Shown: piece by piece, positions 7,921 to 16,321 of the stretch
How positions within the stretch are numbered: position 1 is the first letter of the stretch
Layout of the letters: each line of letters starts with the position of its first letter
Assembly (NCBI RefSeq): GCF_964332355.1
Contig: NZ_OZ201293.1
Span: 1,054,001-1,118,000, forward strand
DNA length: 64,000 nt
DNA from: Imbroritus primus
Lineage (GTDB): Bacteria; Pseudomonadota; Gammaproteobacteria; Burkholderiales; Burkholderiaceae
Direction of reading: 5' to 3'
Notes under the pieces: model-generated
The model's input: only the letters and a program-made list of their open reading frames with translations
Database searches by the model: none
What the model was told of the DNA's origin: nothing
Made by a program: the position numbers and the translations under genes

Positions 7921-9345
7921 ATGGCATTGCGCTGGTTTGCCCGCAGGTCTTCCCTCCCTTCCGCACCGCCGCATGGCTATTCGCTGCGGCGGCGGCTGAT
8001 TGCGACAACGGTCGGGTCGAGCGTGATCGCCGGCCTGGTGAGCACGGCCATCGTGCTGGCCATTGCCTGGAAGGAAACCAACGAGACATTCGACGATACG
8101 CTGGAAGAGGGCGCCAAGCTGGTGCTGGCGCTCGGTGAGGACGTGGCGGGCGGGCCCGTGCGCCCCGATGCCGATCGCGGCAGGCAGGGCGCAACGATGG
8201 GTCTCGACTACCAGATCGTGTCGCGGGAAGGCGTTGTCCTGCGGCGCGGCGAGGATGCGCCGAAGCAGCCGTTCGTCGATCCCGGCAGCAAGGACGACAA
8301 ATTCTACGACACGCGAGTGGATGGCGAATGGTGGCGGGTCTACGTGCGCCGGCACAAGACGCTGGGTTTTTCGGTGCAGATCGGTCAGGAATGGGATGAC
8401 CGCAGTGCCCTGCTGCGCGATGGGCTGGCCGCGCTGGCCTGGCCTTTGGCTGCATTGTGGGCGGTGCTCGGGCTGGTCAACTGGTGGCTGGTGCGGCGGC
8501 AGCTGGCGCCGCTCGACCGCATGGCACAAGGCCTTGCCGCGAAGTCGCCCAGCGACCTGTCGCCGGTACGGGACGATAGTCAGGCGCGCGAAGTGCAGTC
8601 GGTGGTGACGGCACTGAATCGCTTGCTGGCGCGCCTCTCGCAGGCGCTGGAAGGCGAACGCCGCTTCACGGCTGATGCGGCGCACGAATTGCGCACGCCG
8701 CTGGCCGCGCTGGCATCGCGCATCCAGGTGATGCAGCGCAGCTATGCGGCCGATATGGAATCTGCCATGGCACCGGCGCTGGCGGCAGATCTGCAGCGCT
8801 TGCGCGAGGATGTCGCCCGCAGTACCGCGCTGGTGGAAAACCTGTTGCAGCTGGCGCGGCTCGATCCGCAGTCCGCCGACGCGGTGGCGATGGATCGCAT
8901 CGACATGCAGGCACTGCTCGACGAGGTCGTGCGCATGTGTGCTGCGGCTGTGAAGGGGCGGCGCATCATGGTTTCGGTTACCTGCGACGTGGTGACGATG
9001 GCCGGGCACTACGACTGGCTGTTCAGTGCCTTGCGCAATCTGCTCGACAACGCCATCCGGTATGGCCGGGAGGGCGGGCGCGTGGAGGTGTCTGCCAGCC
9101 ACCGCGGCGGGACGATCGAGATCGCGGTGCGCGACGATGGTCCGGGCGTGGCATCGGCTGACCTTGATCACTTGACGCAGCGTTTTTTTCGGGTACTCGG
9201 CACGGGGACGCAAGGCAGCGGTCTGGGTCTGTCGATTGCAGCGCGCGTAGCCGAGCTGCATGGCGGGACACTGACGTTTGGCAAGGGGCTCGATGGGGTT
9301 GGGTTGGGCGTGGTGTTGACGATCCCAGTCAAGACCGCAGGCTGA
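7921..9345 (+). CDS. Sensor histidine kinase (QseC/PmrB-like)
   Basis: A 474-residue inner-membrane kinase. TM1 is about 27-50 and TM2 about 170-190, with a ~120-residue periplasmic sensor between them and then a HAMP region. The H-box 'FTADAAHELRTPLA' holds His255. N-box 'NLLDNAIRYG', G1 'DDGPGV' and G2 'GSGLGLSIA' follow. ATG 7921 is one base after the regulator stop, so the two are translationally coupled. The QseC/PmrB subgroup in general senses hormones, metals or polymyxins; the ligand here cannot be read from sequence. Confidence 0.9.
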   Translation: MALRWFARRSSLPSAPPHGYSLRRRLIATTVGSSVIAGLVSTAIVLAIAWKETNETFDDTLEEGAKLVLALGEDVAGGPVRPDADRGRQGATMGLDYQIVSREGVVLRRGEDAPKQPFVDPGSKDDKFYDTRVDGEWWRVYVRRHKTLGFSVQIGQEWDDRSALLRDGLAALAWPLAALWAVLGLVNWWLVRRQLAPLDRMAQGLAAKSPSDLSPVRDDSQAREVQSVVTALNRLLARLSQALEGERRFTADAAHELRTPLAALASRIQVMQRSYAADMESAMAPALAADLQRLREDVARSTALVENLLQLARLDPQSADAVAMDRIDMQALLDEVVRMCAAAVKGRRIMVSVTCDVVTMAGHYDWLFSALRNLLDNAIRYGREGGRVEVSASHRGGTIEIAVRDDGPGVASADLDHLTQRFFRVLGTGTQGSGLGLSIAARVAELHGGTLTFGKGLDGVGLGVVLTIPVKTAG

Positions 9346-9380
9346 GCAGTATCGCGCAGGACAGCGATACGGGACTCGCG

Positions 9381-9416
9381 GCTCAGATTCACTTCATGTT
9401 GGGGTGGTGCAATAAC
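9381..9416 (+). promoter_or_regulatory. QseB-like box upstream of the YgiW-like gene
   Basis: GCTCAG-N5-CTTCAT (9381-9397) repeats the spacing of the box at 7092-7108, with an identical right half. A TGC-AATAAC extended -10-like element lies at 9408-9416. This suggests the response regulator also activates the downstream periplasmic gene. The left half-site is degenerate. Confidence 0.5.
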
Positions 9417-9460
9417 GGTGTGTTCAATGTCAACGCCGTTATCGGCGCAAGGAGTTCATC

Positions 9461-9913
9461 ATGAAACTGGTCCAGATCCGTCCGTCCCGTTCCTTCCTTC
9501 CCGCTTCGCTGCGTTCGCCGCGTACCCTCGTCATGGCCACGCTGCTCGCCGGGGCATTCTGCGCCGGCGCGGCGCTGGCGCAGAACTATACCGGCCCCAG
9601 CACGGCCGGTACGACCGCTGCGGCCCGATACACCGGCCCGACCACGGTACAACCCACAACCGTCAAGGCGTTGCTCGCCAATGGCAAGGACGATCAGAAC
9701 GCCATCCTGCGCGGCCGCATTGTGTCGCATGACGGTGGCGAGCATTACACCTTCGACGATGGCACCGGCCGTATCCGCGTGGAGATCGACGCCAAGCGTT
9801 TCCCCGCAGGCCGGTCGATCGACGACAAAATGACCGTCGAACTGGTGGGCGAGCTGGACAAGGGCATCAGGTCGGTCGAGTTCGATGTCGACGAGGTGCG
9901 TATCCTGCCTTGA
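9461..9913 (+). CDS. YgiW/YdeI-family BOF-fold periplasmic stress protein
   Basis: A 150-residue exported protein. A signal peptide spans residues 1-40, with hydrophobic core 'VMATLLAGAFCAGAALA' and cleavage after Ala-Leu-Ala. The mature part ends in a bacterial OB-fold (BOF, NirD/YgiW/YdeI family): 'LRGRIVSHDGGEHYTFDDGT' and 'VELVGELDKGIRSVEFDVDEVRIL'. AAGGAG lies seven bases before the ATG. In enterobacteria ygiW neighbours qseBC and supports stress tolerance; here the order is reversed (qseBC-like, then ygiW-like), but the association is kept. It is followed by a terminator. Confidence 0.87.
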   Translation: MKLVQIRPSRSFLPASLRSPRTLVMATLLAGAFCAGAALAQNYTGPSTAGTTAAARYTGPTTVQPTTVKALLANGKDDQNAILRGRIVSHDGGEHYTFDDGTGRIRVEIDAKRFPAGRSIDDKMTVELVGELDKGIRSVEFDVDEVRILP

Positions 9914-9952
9914 TGCGTGGCATGTCCATGCAAGCACGGGCGATGCAGGATG

Positions 9953-9988
9953 AAAGCGGTGTTCTCAGGGGGGAGCGCCGCTTTTTTT
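9953..9988 (+). terminator. Rho-independent terminator after YgiW-like gene
   Basis: Stem AAAGCGGTG (9953-9961) pairs with CGCCGCTTT (9976-9984) with one wobble, followed by T7 (9982-9988). It closes the regulator-kinase-YgiW unit. Confidence 0.7.
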
Positions 9989-10054
9989 CATGCTGAGGAC
10001 GGTATGGTACCGACGGTAGATGGGACAGGCACGCAGCGTATCGGTAGCCCCAAT

Positions 10055-10080
10055 GAAAAAGGGCCATCGATGATGACCCT
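10055..10080 (-). terminator. Terminator for the minus-strand gene at 10130-10411
   Basis: On the minus strand, AGGGTCATC pairs with GATGGCCCT around a three-base loop (10060-10080, one G-T wobble) and is followed by a run of five T. It sits 50 bp beyond the stop of the 93-codon minus-strand gene and supports that gene being transcribed. Confidence 0.65.
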
Positions 10081-10129
10081 GTCTGTTGGTGGATAGCTCT
10101 GCCGGTGCTGCAGCTGCCGTTGCGATTGC

Positions 10130-10411
10130 CTAGCGCAGCCGCTCCGGCGGCCCCCGCCGGCGTTGCCGGACAGGAATCGGCTTGGGTTGCAGAAAGTAGT
10201 TGGTGTGAGGATCGAACGGCTTGCCCAGGTACGAAACCCATACCTGCACGCCATGTTCGGTTTCTGCGACGATCGCAGAGATTGCGCGCGCTGCGGCGCC
10301 GGGGGTGGCTTTCAGCAGCACACCGAGTGCTTCAACTCCTTGCACGACATAATGCTTGACGCCCTTGAAACTGGCGTACTGCCGCATGGCAGAAATCAGC
10401 TGACGAGCCAT
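10130..10411 (-). CDS. Hypothetical 93-residue protein
   Basis: Not assigned to a family. It is a small protein with a mixed alpha/beta middle ('KHYVVQGVEALGVLLKATPG', 'GVQVWVSYLG') and a very basic tail ('VRQRRRGPPERLR') that could bind nucleic acid. A GGGAGG lies 12 bases before the ATG, rather distant. A good intrinsic terminator downstream on the same strand argues for a real gene. It lies between the YgiW-like gene and the BigR-like repressor and has no evident partner. Confidence 0.55.
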   Translation of the reverse strand: MARQLISAMRQYASFKGVKHYVVQGVEALGVLLKATPGAAARAISAIVAETEHGVQVWVSYLGKPFDPHTNYFLQPKPIPVRQRRRGPPERLR

Positions 10412-10524
10412 AAGACTTCGACGACCTCCCTCTGTTGGTTAACAAGACGAAACACATCTGTCAGATATGACGATACGCCCAAAGTTCGCTGCAGGCGAGA
10501 GGATCTAGGGTAAACCCCGTATCT

Positions 10525-10716
10525 TCAATGTGGCTCGCTGGAGAGCCGCATGAAATCGAGGTTTTCCGGCAGGTCAAGCGCCACCCCCGTTGCTGGCAGG
10601 GTCTTGTGCCGCCCAGGCGGAGCTGATGTTTGCGGCACAGCACAATGTGCCAATCCATGCACGGGGCCGCTTGGCCATTGCACCAAAACCGAATCCTGAT
10701 GGACCTCATTGGTCAT
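10525..10716 (-). CDS. Possible 63-residue hypothetical protein
   Basis: An open reading divergent from the ArsR-family gene, sharing its AT-rich promoter region. The translation is unremarkable and matches no family I know. No ribosome site is visible. It may be only leader sequence for the 10130-10411 gene. Kept as a low-confidence candidate because the stretch is otherwise empty. Confidence 0.25.
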   Translation of the reverse strand: MTNEVHQDSVLVQWPSGPVHGLAHCAVPQTSAPPGRHKTLPATGVALDLPENLDFMRLSSEPH

Positions 10717-10722
10717 CGCTTG

Positions 10723-10752
10723 TTCTATTTATTAGATTTTGCTAAATTAGAA
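10723..10752. promoter_or_regulatory. AT-rich dyad, likely BigR-type operator
   Basis: An imperfect palindrome running from TTCTA (10723) to TTAGAA (10747-10752), in an AT-rich block 20 bp upstream of the ArsR-family GTG start. BigR/SqrR repressors bind AT-rich dyads overlapping their own promoter (family knowledge). Autoregulation is inferred. Confidence 0.5.
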
Positions 10753-10772
10753 AAAACTGATATACGACGGCA

Positions 10773-11078
10773 GTGAGCAATAACGATCCGACTTTTCTGC
10801 AGGCGCAGGCGGCTGAGGCAGCCGGCATGCTGCGTGCCCTTGGTAACCCGCATCGGCTACTCGTGCTGTGCCTGCTGATCGAGCATGGCGAGATGGCTGT
10901 CGGTAGCCTGCTGGAGCAGGTGCCATTGAGCCAGTCGGCCCTGTCGCAGCATCTGGCGAAGATGCGCGAGGAGGGGCTGGTGAGCTACCGGCGTGAAGCG
11001 CAGATGCTGTACTACCGCATCGAGAACCCGGACGTGGCGCGGGTGATCGCGACGCTCAAGGCGATTTTCTGTCCATGA
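10773..11078 (+). CDS. ArsR-family repressor, BigR/SqrR-like persulfide sensor
   Basis: A 101-residue winged-helix repressor starting at GTG 10773. The recognition helix block is 'LSQSALSQHLAKMREEGLV'. Two cysteines, Cys33 ('LVLCLL', helix 2) and Cys100 (three codons from the end, counting the stop), match the pair that forms a tetrasulfide crosslink in BigR/SqrR persulfide sensors. No metal-binding CxC motif of ArsR/SmtB is present. Derepression by reactive sulfur species is therefore likely (inference from family). The DUF2892 membrane protein downstream belongs to the same regulon in other bacteria. The ribosome site is weak. Confidence 0.85.
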   Translation: MSNNDPTFLQAQAAEAAGMLRALGNPHRLLVLCLLIEHGEMAVGSLLEQVPLSQSALSQHLAKMREEGLVSYRREAQMLYYRIENPDVARVIATLKAIFCP

Positions 11079-11130
11079 GGTCAGGCGGGTTGCCGGGCCG
11101 GTGGTGTGTGATGTGAAATGGGAGAGTGCG

Positions 11131-11328
11131 ATGAAGACCAATGTAGGTGGTGTGGACCGTGTACTGCGCATCGTTGTGGGTGTGGTGTTGATTGCGCTGG
11201 CGGCAACCGGGACGGTCGGCTGGTGGGGCTGGCTGGGGGTGATTCCGCTGCTGACTGGCGTGTTCCGCTTCTGCCCGCTGTATCCGCTACTCGGGCTCAG
11301 CACTTGCCCGCTGGCGCGCGACAAGTAA
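11131..11328 (+). CDS. YgaP-like/DUF2892 small membrane protein
   Basis: A 65-residue inner-membrane protein with two transmembrane helices (about 8-27 and 30-48) and the family's conserved Cys pair in 'FRFCPLYPLLGLSTCPL'. This is the DUF2892 module fused to rhodanese in E. coli YgaP and found alone in BigR operons. ATG 11131 is chosen for the GGGAGA seven bases upstream. It lies 52 bp after the BigR-like gene in the same direction, likely cotranscribed, and probably handles sulfane sulfur or thiocyanate (inference). No persulfide dioxygenase or rhodanese follows. Confidence 0.82.
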   Translation: MKTNVGGVDRVLRIVVGVVLIALAATGTVGWWGWLGVIPLLTGVFRFCPLYPLLGLSTCPLARDK

Positions 11329-11573
11329 CCGTAACACCGGTGGGTGGCCGCACGCTTGGCGGGCCGTTGCCATCGCCCTTTGCCGGGTGCCTGCCGGGGC
11401 ACCCGGGCGCGCTCCCGGCGCGTCATGCACATGCGCAAACCATCCTGCGTGGGGCTGTGGGATAATTGCCGGGTTTGCCCAGAGTGCAGCTCAAGAGGTT
11501 GTCCGTACGGGCGCGCGAGGGTCTTCCGTTCCCACGGCCCGCTTTCCTGTCAGCGAATTTTTCGATAAACAAC

Positions 11574-13442
11574 ATGCCCGCATATCGTTCCAAAACCTCC
11601 ACGGCCGGCCGCAACATGGCGGGCGCGCGTTCCCTGTGGCGCGCCACCGGCATGAAGGATGAAGATTTTTCCAAGCCCATCATCGCGGTGGTCAATTCGT
11701 TTACCCAGTTCGTACCGGGCCACGTGCACCTGAAGGATCTGGGCCAGCTCGTGGCCCGCGAGATCGAGGCGGCCGGCGGCGTCGCCAAGGAATTCAACAC
11801 TATTGCGGTGGACGATGGCATCGCCATGGGCCACGACGGCATGCTGTATTCGCTGCCGAGCCGCGACATTATCGCGGACTCCGTGGAGTACATGGTCAAC
11901 GCGCATTGCGCCGATGCCATGGTGTGCATCTCCAACTGCGACAAGATCACCCCGGGCATGCTTATGGCTGCGATGCGGCTGAACATTCCGGTCATCTTCG
12001 TCTCGGGCGGCCCGATGGAAGCGGGCAAGGTGCGCCTCGCCGTACCGGGTGCGAATGGCGAGCAGACCATCCAGATCAAGAAGCTCGATCTGATCGACGC
12101 CATGGTCATGGCGGCCGACAGCAAGGTGAGCGATGCCGAAGTGGCCGAGGTGGAGCGTTCTGCCTGCCCGACCTGCGGTTCGTGCTCGGGCATGTTCACC
12201 GCCAACTCGATGAACTGCTTGACCGAGGCACTGGGTCTCTCGCTGCCGGGCAATGGCACGGTGGTGGCTACGCATGCTGACCGCGAGCAGCTGTTCAAGC
12301 GCGCCGGTAGCCGTATCGTCGAACTTGCGCGCCAATACTACGAACAGGAAGATGCGTCGGTACTGCCGCGTTCCGTCGGCTTCAAGGCTTTCGAGAACGC
12401 CATGACGCTGGATATCGCCATGGGCGGTTCCACCAACACCATCCTGCACCTGCTGGCCATCGCGCAGGAAGCGGAGATCGATTTCTCGATGGCGGATATC
12501 GACCGTCTCTCGCGCACCGTGCCGCAGCTGTGCAAGGTTGCGCCGAATACCAACAAGTACCACATCGAAGACGTGCATCGCGCGGGCGGCATCATGGCCA
12601 TTCTCGGCGAGCTGGAGCGCGCCGGCAAGCTGCACACGGATGTGCCGACCGTGCATGCCAAGACCCTGGGCGATGCGCTGGAGCAATGGGACATCATCCG
12701 CACCAGCGATGAAGCGGTCAAGACGTTCTACATGGCCGGGCCGGCCGGCGTGCCGTCGCAGGTGGCCTTCAGCCAGAACACGCGCTGGCCGAGCCTCGAT
12801 GCCGACCGCGCCGAAGGCTGTATTCGTTCGTATGACCATGCCTTCAGCAAGGAAGGCGGTCTGGCGGTGCTGACTGGCAACATCGCGCTGGATGGCTGCG
12901 TGGTCAAGACGGCGGGCGTGGACGACTCCATCCTCGTGTTCGAGGGCCCGGCCCATGTGGTCGAGTCGCAGGACGAAGCCGTGGAAAACATCCTGGCCGA
13001 CAAGGTCAAGGCTGGCGACGTGGTCGTGGTGCGCTATGAAGGTCCCAAGGGCGGCCCCGGCATGCAGGAGATGCTCTATCCGACGAGCTACATCAAGTCG
13101 AAAGGACTGGGCAAAGCCTGTGCGCTGCTGACCGATGGCCGTTTCTCGGGCGGTACCTCGGGCCTGTCCATCGGCCATTGCTCGCCCGAGGCGGCAGCGG
13201 GCGGTGCGATTGGGCTGGTGCGCAACGGCGATCGGATCCGCATCGATATTCCCAACCGAACGATCAACGTGCTGGTCAGCGACGAGGAACTGGCGAAACG
13301 CCGGGAGGAGCAGAACGCCAAGGGTTGGAAGCCGGCCAAGCCGCGTCCCCGCAAGGTGTCGGCTGCGCTCAAGGCCTATGCCAAGCTGGTGATGTCGGCC
13401 GACAAGGGCGCGGTGCGCGACCTGTCGTTGCTGGACGACTGA
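11574..13442 (+). CDS. ilvD: Dihydroxy-acid dehydratase
   Basis: A 622-residue IlvD, close to the usual ~616. It dehydrates 2,3-dihydroxy-isovalerate and -methylvalerate to the 2-oxo acids in valine and isoleucine synthesis, using an Fe-S cluster. Cluster cysteines appear in 'CISNCDKITPGM' and 'CPTCGSCSGMFTANSMNCL'. The C-terminal 'TDGRFSGGTSGLSIGHCSPEAA' block is canonical, with its catalytic Ser. The N-terminus 'MPAYRSKTSTAGRNMAGARSLWRATG' sets ATG 11574; the ribosome site is weak. It stands alone and is followed by a strong terminator. Confidence 0.97.
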   Translation: MPAYRSKTSTAGRNMAGARSLWRATGMKDEDFSKPIIAVVNSFTQFVPGHVHLKDLGQLVAREIEAAGGVAKEFNTIAVDDGIAMGHDGMLYSLPSRDIIADSVEYMVNAHCADAMVCISNCDKITPGMLMAAMRLNIPVIFVSGGPMEAGKVRLAVPGANGEQTIQIKKLDLIDAMVMAADSKVSDAEVAEVERSACPTCGSCSGMFTANSMNCLTEALGLSLPGNGTVVATHADREQLFKRAGSRIVELARQYYEQEDASVLPRSVGFKAFENAMTLDIAMGGSTNTILHLLAIAQEAEIDFSMADIDRLSRTVPQLCKVAPNTNKYHIEDVHRAGGIMAILGELERAGKLHTDVPTVHAKTLGDALEQWDIIRTSDEAVKTFYMAGPAGVPSQVAFSQNTRWPSLDADRAEGCIRSYDHAFSKEGGLAVLTGNIALDGCVVKTAGVDDSILVFEGPAHVVESQDEAVENILADKVKAGDVVVVRYEGPKGGPGMQEMLYPTSYIKSKGLGKACALLTDGRFSGGTSGLSIGHCSPEAAAGGAIGLVRNGDRIRIDIPNRTINVLVSDEELAKRREEQNAKGWKPAKPRPRKVSAALKAYAKLVMSADKGAVRDLSLLDD

Positions 13443-13474
13443 TGCAATGCAGGCTGCTGGCCTGCTGCTGCAAG

Positions 13475-13500
13475 AACCGCTCTTCGGAGCGGTTTTTTTT
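13475..13500 (+). terminator. Rho-independent terminator of ilvD
   Basis: A perfect stem AACCGCTC/GAGCGGTT with a TTCG tetraloop (13475-13494) runs into eight T (13493-13500). Very strong. Confidence 0.92.
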
Positions 13501-13602
13501 CGGCTTGGTGGTGCGCTGTGTTACGGGGCAAGGTTGAGGTATCCGCCAAGGACATGAAGGGCCGGCGGTATCCTCGCGCGGAGCCGGCATACCCGGGGAT
13601 GC

Positions 13603-13639
13603 TCCAAAACAAAACCGCCATCCCGGAGGATGGCGGTTT
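13603..13639 (-). terminator. Rho-independent terminator of the cyanophycin synthetase operon
   Basis: On the minus strand, a 12-bp stem (AAACCGCCATCC and its complement, 13612-13639) with a four-base loop is followed by TTTTGTTTTG. It lies 34 bp beyond the cphA stop. Confidence 0.88.
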
Positions 13640-13673
13640 GAGGTATGAGGTACGTGGAGGGCGGTGTCGCGGG

Positions 13674-16310
13674 TCAGGCGGCGACCTTGGCGCTCGCGAC
13701 CTGCTTGGCGATGTATTCCAGCGCTTCTTCCACCTGGTCAATCAGGATCAGGCACAGGTCGCCCGGCCGCAGACGGGCCAGCGCCGCATCGATGGCCGGG
13801 AATTCGCCGCGGATTTCCTCGACATGGCTGGCGCGCGTGGCGCCTTCGAGGCCCTGGCGCAGCAGCGCGAGCACTTCTCCGTCGGCACGGCCACGCTGGC
13901 ACTGGTCTTCGTACAGGATGACATCGTCGAACACCTGGCCGAGGATCTGCGTCTGCTGGCGGATGTCAACATCGCGGCGGTCGCCCGCGCCGCTGATGAC
14001 TACGCTGCGGCGCTGGGCCGGCATGGCTTCGACGGCCTTGACGAGCGCCAGGATGGCATCCGGATTGTGGCCGTAGTCGGCGATCAGCGTCGCACCGCGG
14101 TACTCGAACAGGTTGAAGCGGCCCGGTGCTGTGGCCGCATCGCTGACGAAGCTGGCCATGCCGGCAGCCAGGGTGGCCATGTCGATGCCGAGCGCCCAGG
14201 CGGCGCCAGCGGCAGCCATGGCGTTCTCCACCTGGAAGTTGATGGTGCCGTTGTGCGTGAGCGGGATGGCGGCGAACGGCAGGCGGATTTCCGTCTCGCC
14301 TTCGGCCAGCACGATGGCATCGCCGTCGGTGTACACCACGCGCAGACCCTTGGCACGGTGCGTGGCGAGGATCGGGTTGTTACGGTCGGCGGCGAAGTAG
14401 GTCACCGAACCGGGGCAGTTGGCCGCCATGCGCGCGACGATGGGGTCAGCGGCATTCAGTACGGCGGTGCCGTCCGGCGCTACGTTCTCGACGATCACAC
14501 GCTTCACTACGGCCAGGTCTTCGACCGTGCTGATGTAGTTGAGGCCGAGATGGTCGCCCATGCCGATGTTGGTCACCACGGCGACCTGGCAGCGGTCGAA
14601 GCCGAGGCCTTCGCGCAGGATGCCGCCGCGTGCCGTTTCGAACACGGCGGCGTCGACCATCGGATGCATCAATACGTTGCGCGCGCTGCGCGGGCCGCTG
14701 CAGTCGCCGGTGTCGATGCGCTGCTTGCCGATGTATACGCCATCGGAGTTGGTCATGCCGACCGTATCGCCGTTCATGCCGAGCAGATGAGCGATGAGGC
14801 GCACGGTAGTGGTCTTGCCGTTGGTGCCCGCCACGGCGGCGACAGGAATACGGCCGTCGTCGCCGTTCGGGAACATCAGGTCCATGATGGCTTCGCCGAC
14901 CTGGCGGGGCTTGCCGTACGACGGCGCAAGGTGCATGCGCAGGCCCGGCGCGGCATTGACTTCGACGATGCCTCCGCCTTGCTCCTCGAGCGACTGGTGG
15001 ACGTTATTGCAGACCACATCGACGCCGCAGATGTCGAGGCCGACCATCTGCGCGGCAGCCACGACACGCGCCGCCCATTCGGGATGCACGTCGTCGGTGA
15101 CGTCGGTGGCGGTGCCGCCGGTGCTGAGGTTGGCGTTGTTGCGCAGAACGACCAGTACGCCGGCCGGCGGTACGGAATCAGGGTTGTAGCCTTGCGTGGC
15201 GAGCGTGGCCACGGCGATATCGTCGAGGCGGATCTTGGTGAGCGAGGTGGCGTGGCCGTCGCCGCGCAGCGGGTCCAGATTGACCTTGGCGACCAGTTCG
15301 CGGATCGACTGCACGCCGTCGCCGGTCACTTGCGGCGGATCGCGGCGAGCGGCGGCGATCAGCTTGTTGCCGACCACCAGGGCACGGAAATCGTGGCCTG
15401 GAATATAGCGTTCGACAATCACGTCGGAGCGGAAGCGCGAAGCGACTTCATAGGCCGCCATGACCTGCTCCCGCGTCGTGATGTTCACCGCGACGCCCTT
15501 GCCCTGGTTGCCGTCACGCGGCTTGACCACGACCGCGCCGCCGATTTCCTGGGCGGCTGCCCAAGCGTCTTCCGCGTCTTCCACGGACCGGCCGACCGGT
15601 ACCGGCACGCCAGCGGCGTGCAGCAGGGTCTTGGTGAGTTCCTTGTCCTGGGCGATCGATTCGGCGATGGCGCTGGTGCCGCTGGTTTCCGCGGCCTGGA
15701 TGCGTTTCTGGCGGCTGCCCCAGCCGAACTGCACCATACTGCCTTCGGTCAGGCGGCGATACGGCACGCCGCGGGCGATGCCGGCCTGGACGATAGAGCC
15801 AGTGCTCGGTCCGAGGCGCACGTCTTCATCGAGCTCGCGCAGCCGGTGCAGGGCGTCCTCAAGCTCGAACGGGGTGTCGTTCAGCGCGGCGCGGCACAGT
15901 TGTTCGGCCAGCTCGCAGGCGAGGCGGCCGACGGCTTCTTCCGTGTATTCCACGACCACCTGGAAGGTGTCGGCTTCCGGCGTGGCCACGGTACGGCCAA
16001 AGGTCACCGGGCAGCCAGCCTTGGCCTGCAGCGCCAGCGCGGCGGCCTCGAAGGCGTGCGCAATCGACGTGGCCTGCAGGTGGCCGGCCGGCTGCAGCAT
16101 GCCGATGTCCGGGAAGCGGCTGCGCAGGCGCTCTTCAAAGCCGGGCAGCGCCTCGAGCGTCAGTTCGTTGTCCGAGCAGTGGACGATGGCTTCGATTGCC
16201 GTATGGCGGCTCCACAGATTGGGGCCGCGCAGCACGCGGACGCGCGAGACTTCCATGAACAGGTTTTCCAGAGAAACGGTAGGGCAGGGGGGCGTGGTTC
16301 GCTTTAGCAT
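13674..16310 (-). CDS. cphA: Cyanophycin synthetase (full length)
   Basis: A 878-residue CphA. It adds Asp to the polymer backbone and Arg to each Asp side chain, using two ATP-dependent sites, to make the nitrogen reserve cyanophycin. Order: N-terminal domain with the 'RGPNLWSRHTAIEA' block; ATP-grasp domain (about 215-470, 'VVKPRDGNQGKGV', 'IVEVNAAPGLRMH'); Mur-ligase-like domain with P-loop 'GTNGKTT' near 493; and C-terminal ligase part ('IADYGHNPDAI', 'SGAGDRRD'). All expected modules are present. An internal Met19 is an alternative start, but ATG 16310 lies 11 bases after the upstream stop with GAGAG ahead, favouring coupling. Second gene of the operon. Confidence 0.95.
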   Translation of the reverse strand: MLKRTTPPCPTVSLENLFMEVSRVRVLRGPNLWSRHTAIEAIVHCSDNELTLEALPGFEERLRSRFPDIGMLQPAGHLQATSIAHAFEAAALALQAKAGCPVTFGRTVATPEADTFQVVVEYTEEAVGRLACELAEQLCRAALNDTPFELEDALHRLRELDEDVRLGPSTGSIVQAGIARGVPYRRLTEGSMVQFGWGSRQKRIQAAETSGTSAIAESIAQDKELTKTLLHAAGVPVPVGRSVEDAEDAWAAAQEIGGAVVVKPRDGNQGKGVAVNITTREQVMAAYEVASRFRSDVIVERYIPGHDFRALVVGNKLIAAARRDPPQVTGDGVQSIRELVAKVNLDPLRGDGHATSLTKIRLDDIAVATLATQGYNPDSVPPAGVLVVLRNNANLSTGGTATDVTDDVHPEWAARVVAAAQMVGLDICGVDVVCNNVHQSLEEQGGGIVEVNAAPGLRMHLAPSYGKPRQVGEAIMDLMFPNGDDGRIPVAAVAGTNGKTTTVRLIAHLLGMNGDTVGMTNSDGVYIGKQRIDTGDCSGPRSARNVLMHPMVDAAVFETARGGILREGLGFDRCQVAVVTNIGMGDHLGLNYISTVEDLAVVKRVIVENVAPDGTAVLNAADPIVARMAANCPGSVTYFAADRNNPILATHRAKGLRVVYTDGDAIVLAEGETEIRLPFAAIPLTHNGTINFQVENAMAAAGAAWALGIDMATLAAGMASFVSDAATAPGRFNLFEYRGATLIADYGHNPDAILALVKAVEAMPAQRRSVVISGAGDRRDVDIRQQTQILGQVFDDVILYEDQCQRGRADGEVLALLRQGLEGATRASHVEEIRGEFPAIDAALARLRPGDLCLILIDQVEEALEYIAKQVASAKVAA

Positions 16311-16321
16311 TGTGCGGTCTC

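Noticed and set aside
11440..11530. Possible tRNA or leader attenuator before ilvD
   Set aside because: No T-loop consensus, no cloverleaf and no run of Val/Ile/Leu codons in a short leader; a GATAAT at 11461 lacks a matching -35.
13518..16307. Long plus-strand open reading opposite cphA
   Set aside because: It mirrors the full-length cyanophycin synthetase; its translation is His/Gly/Ala/Val-rich with no domain, a typical antisense artefact in high-GC DNA.
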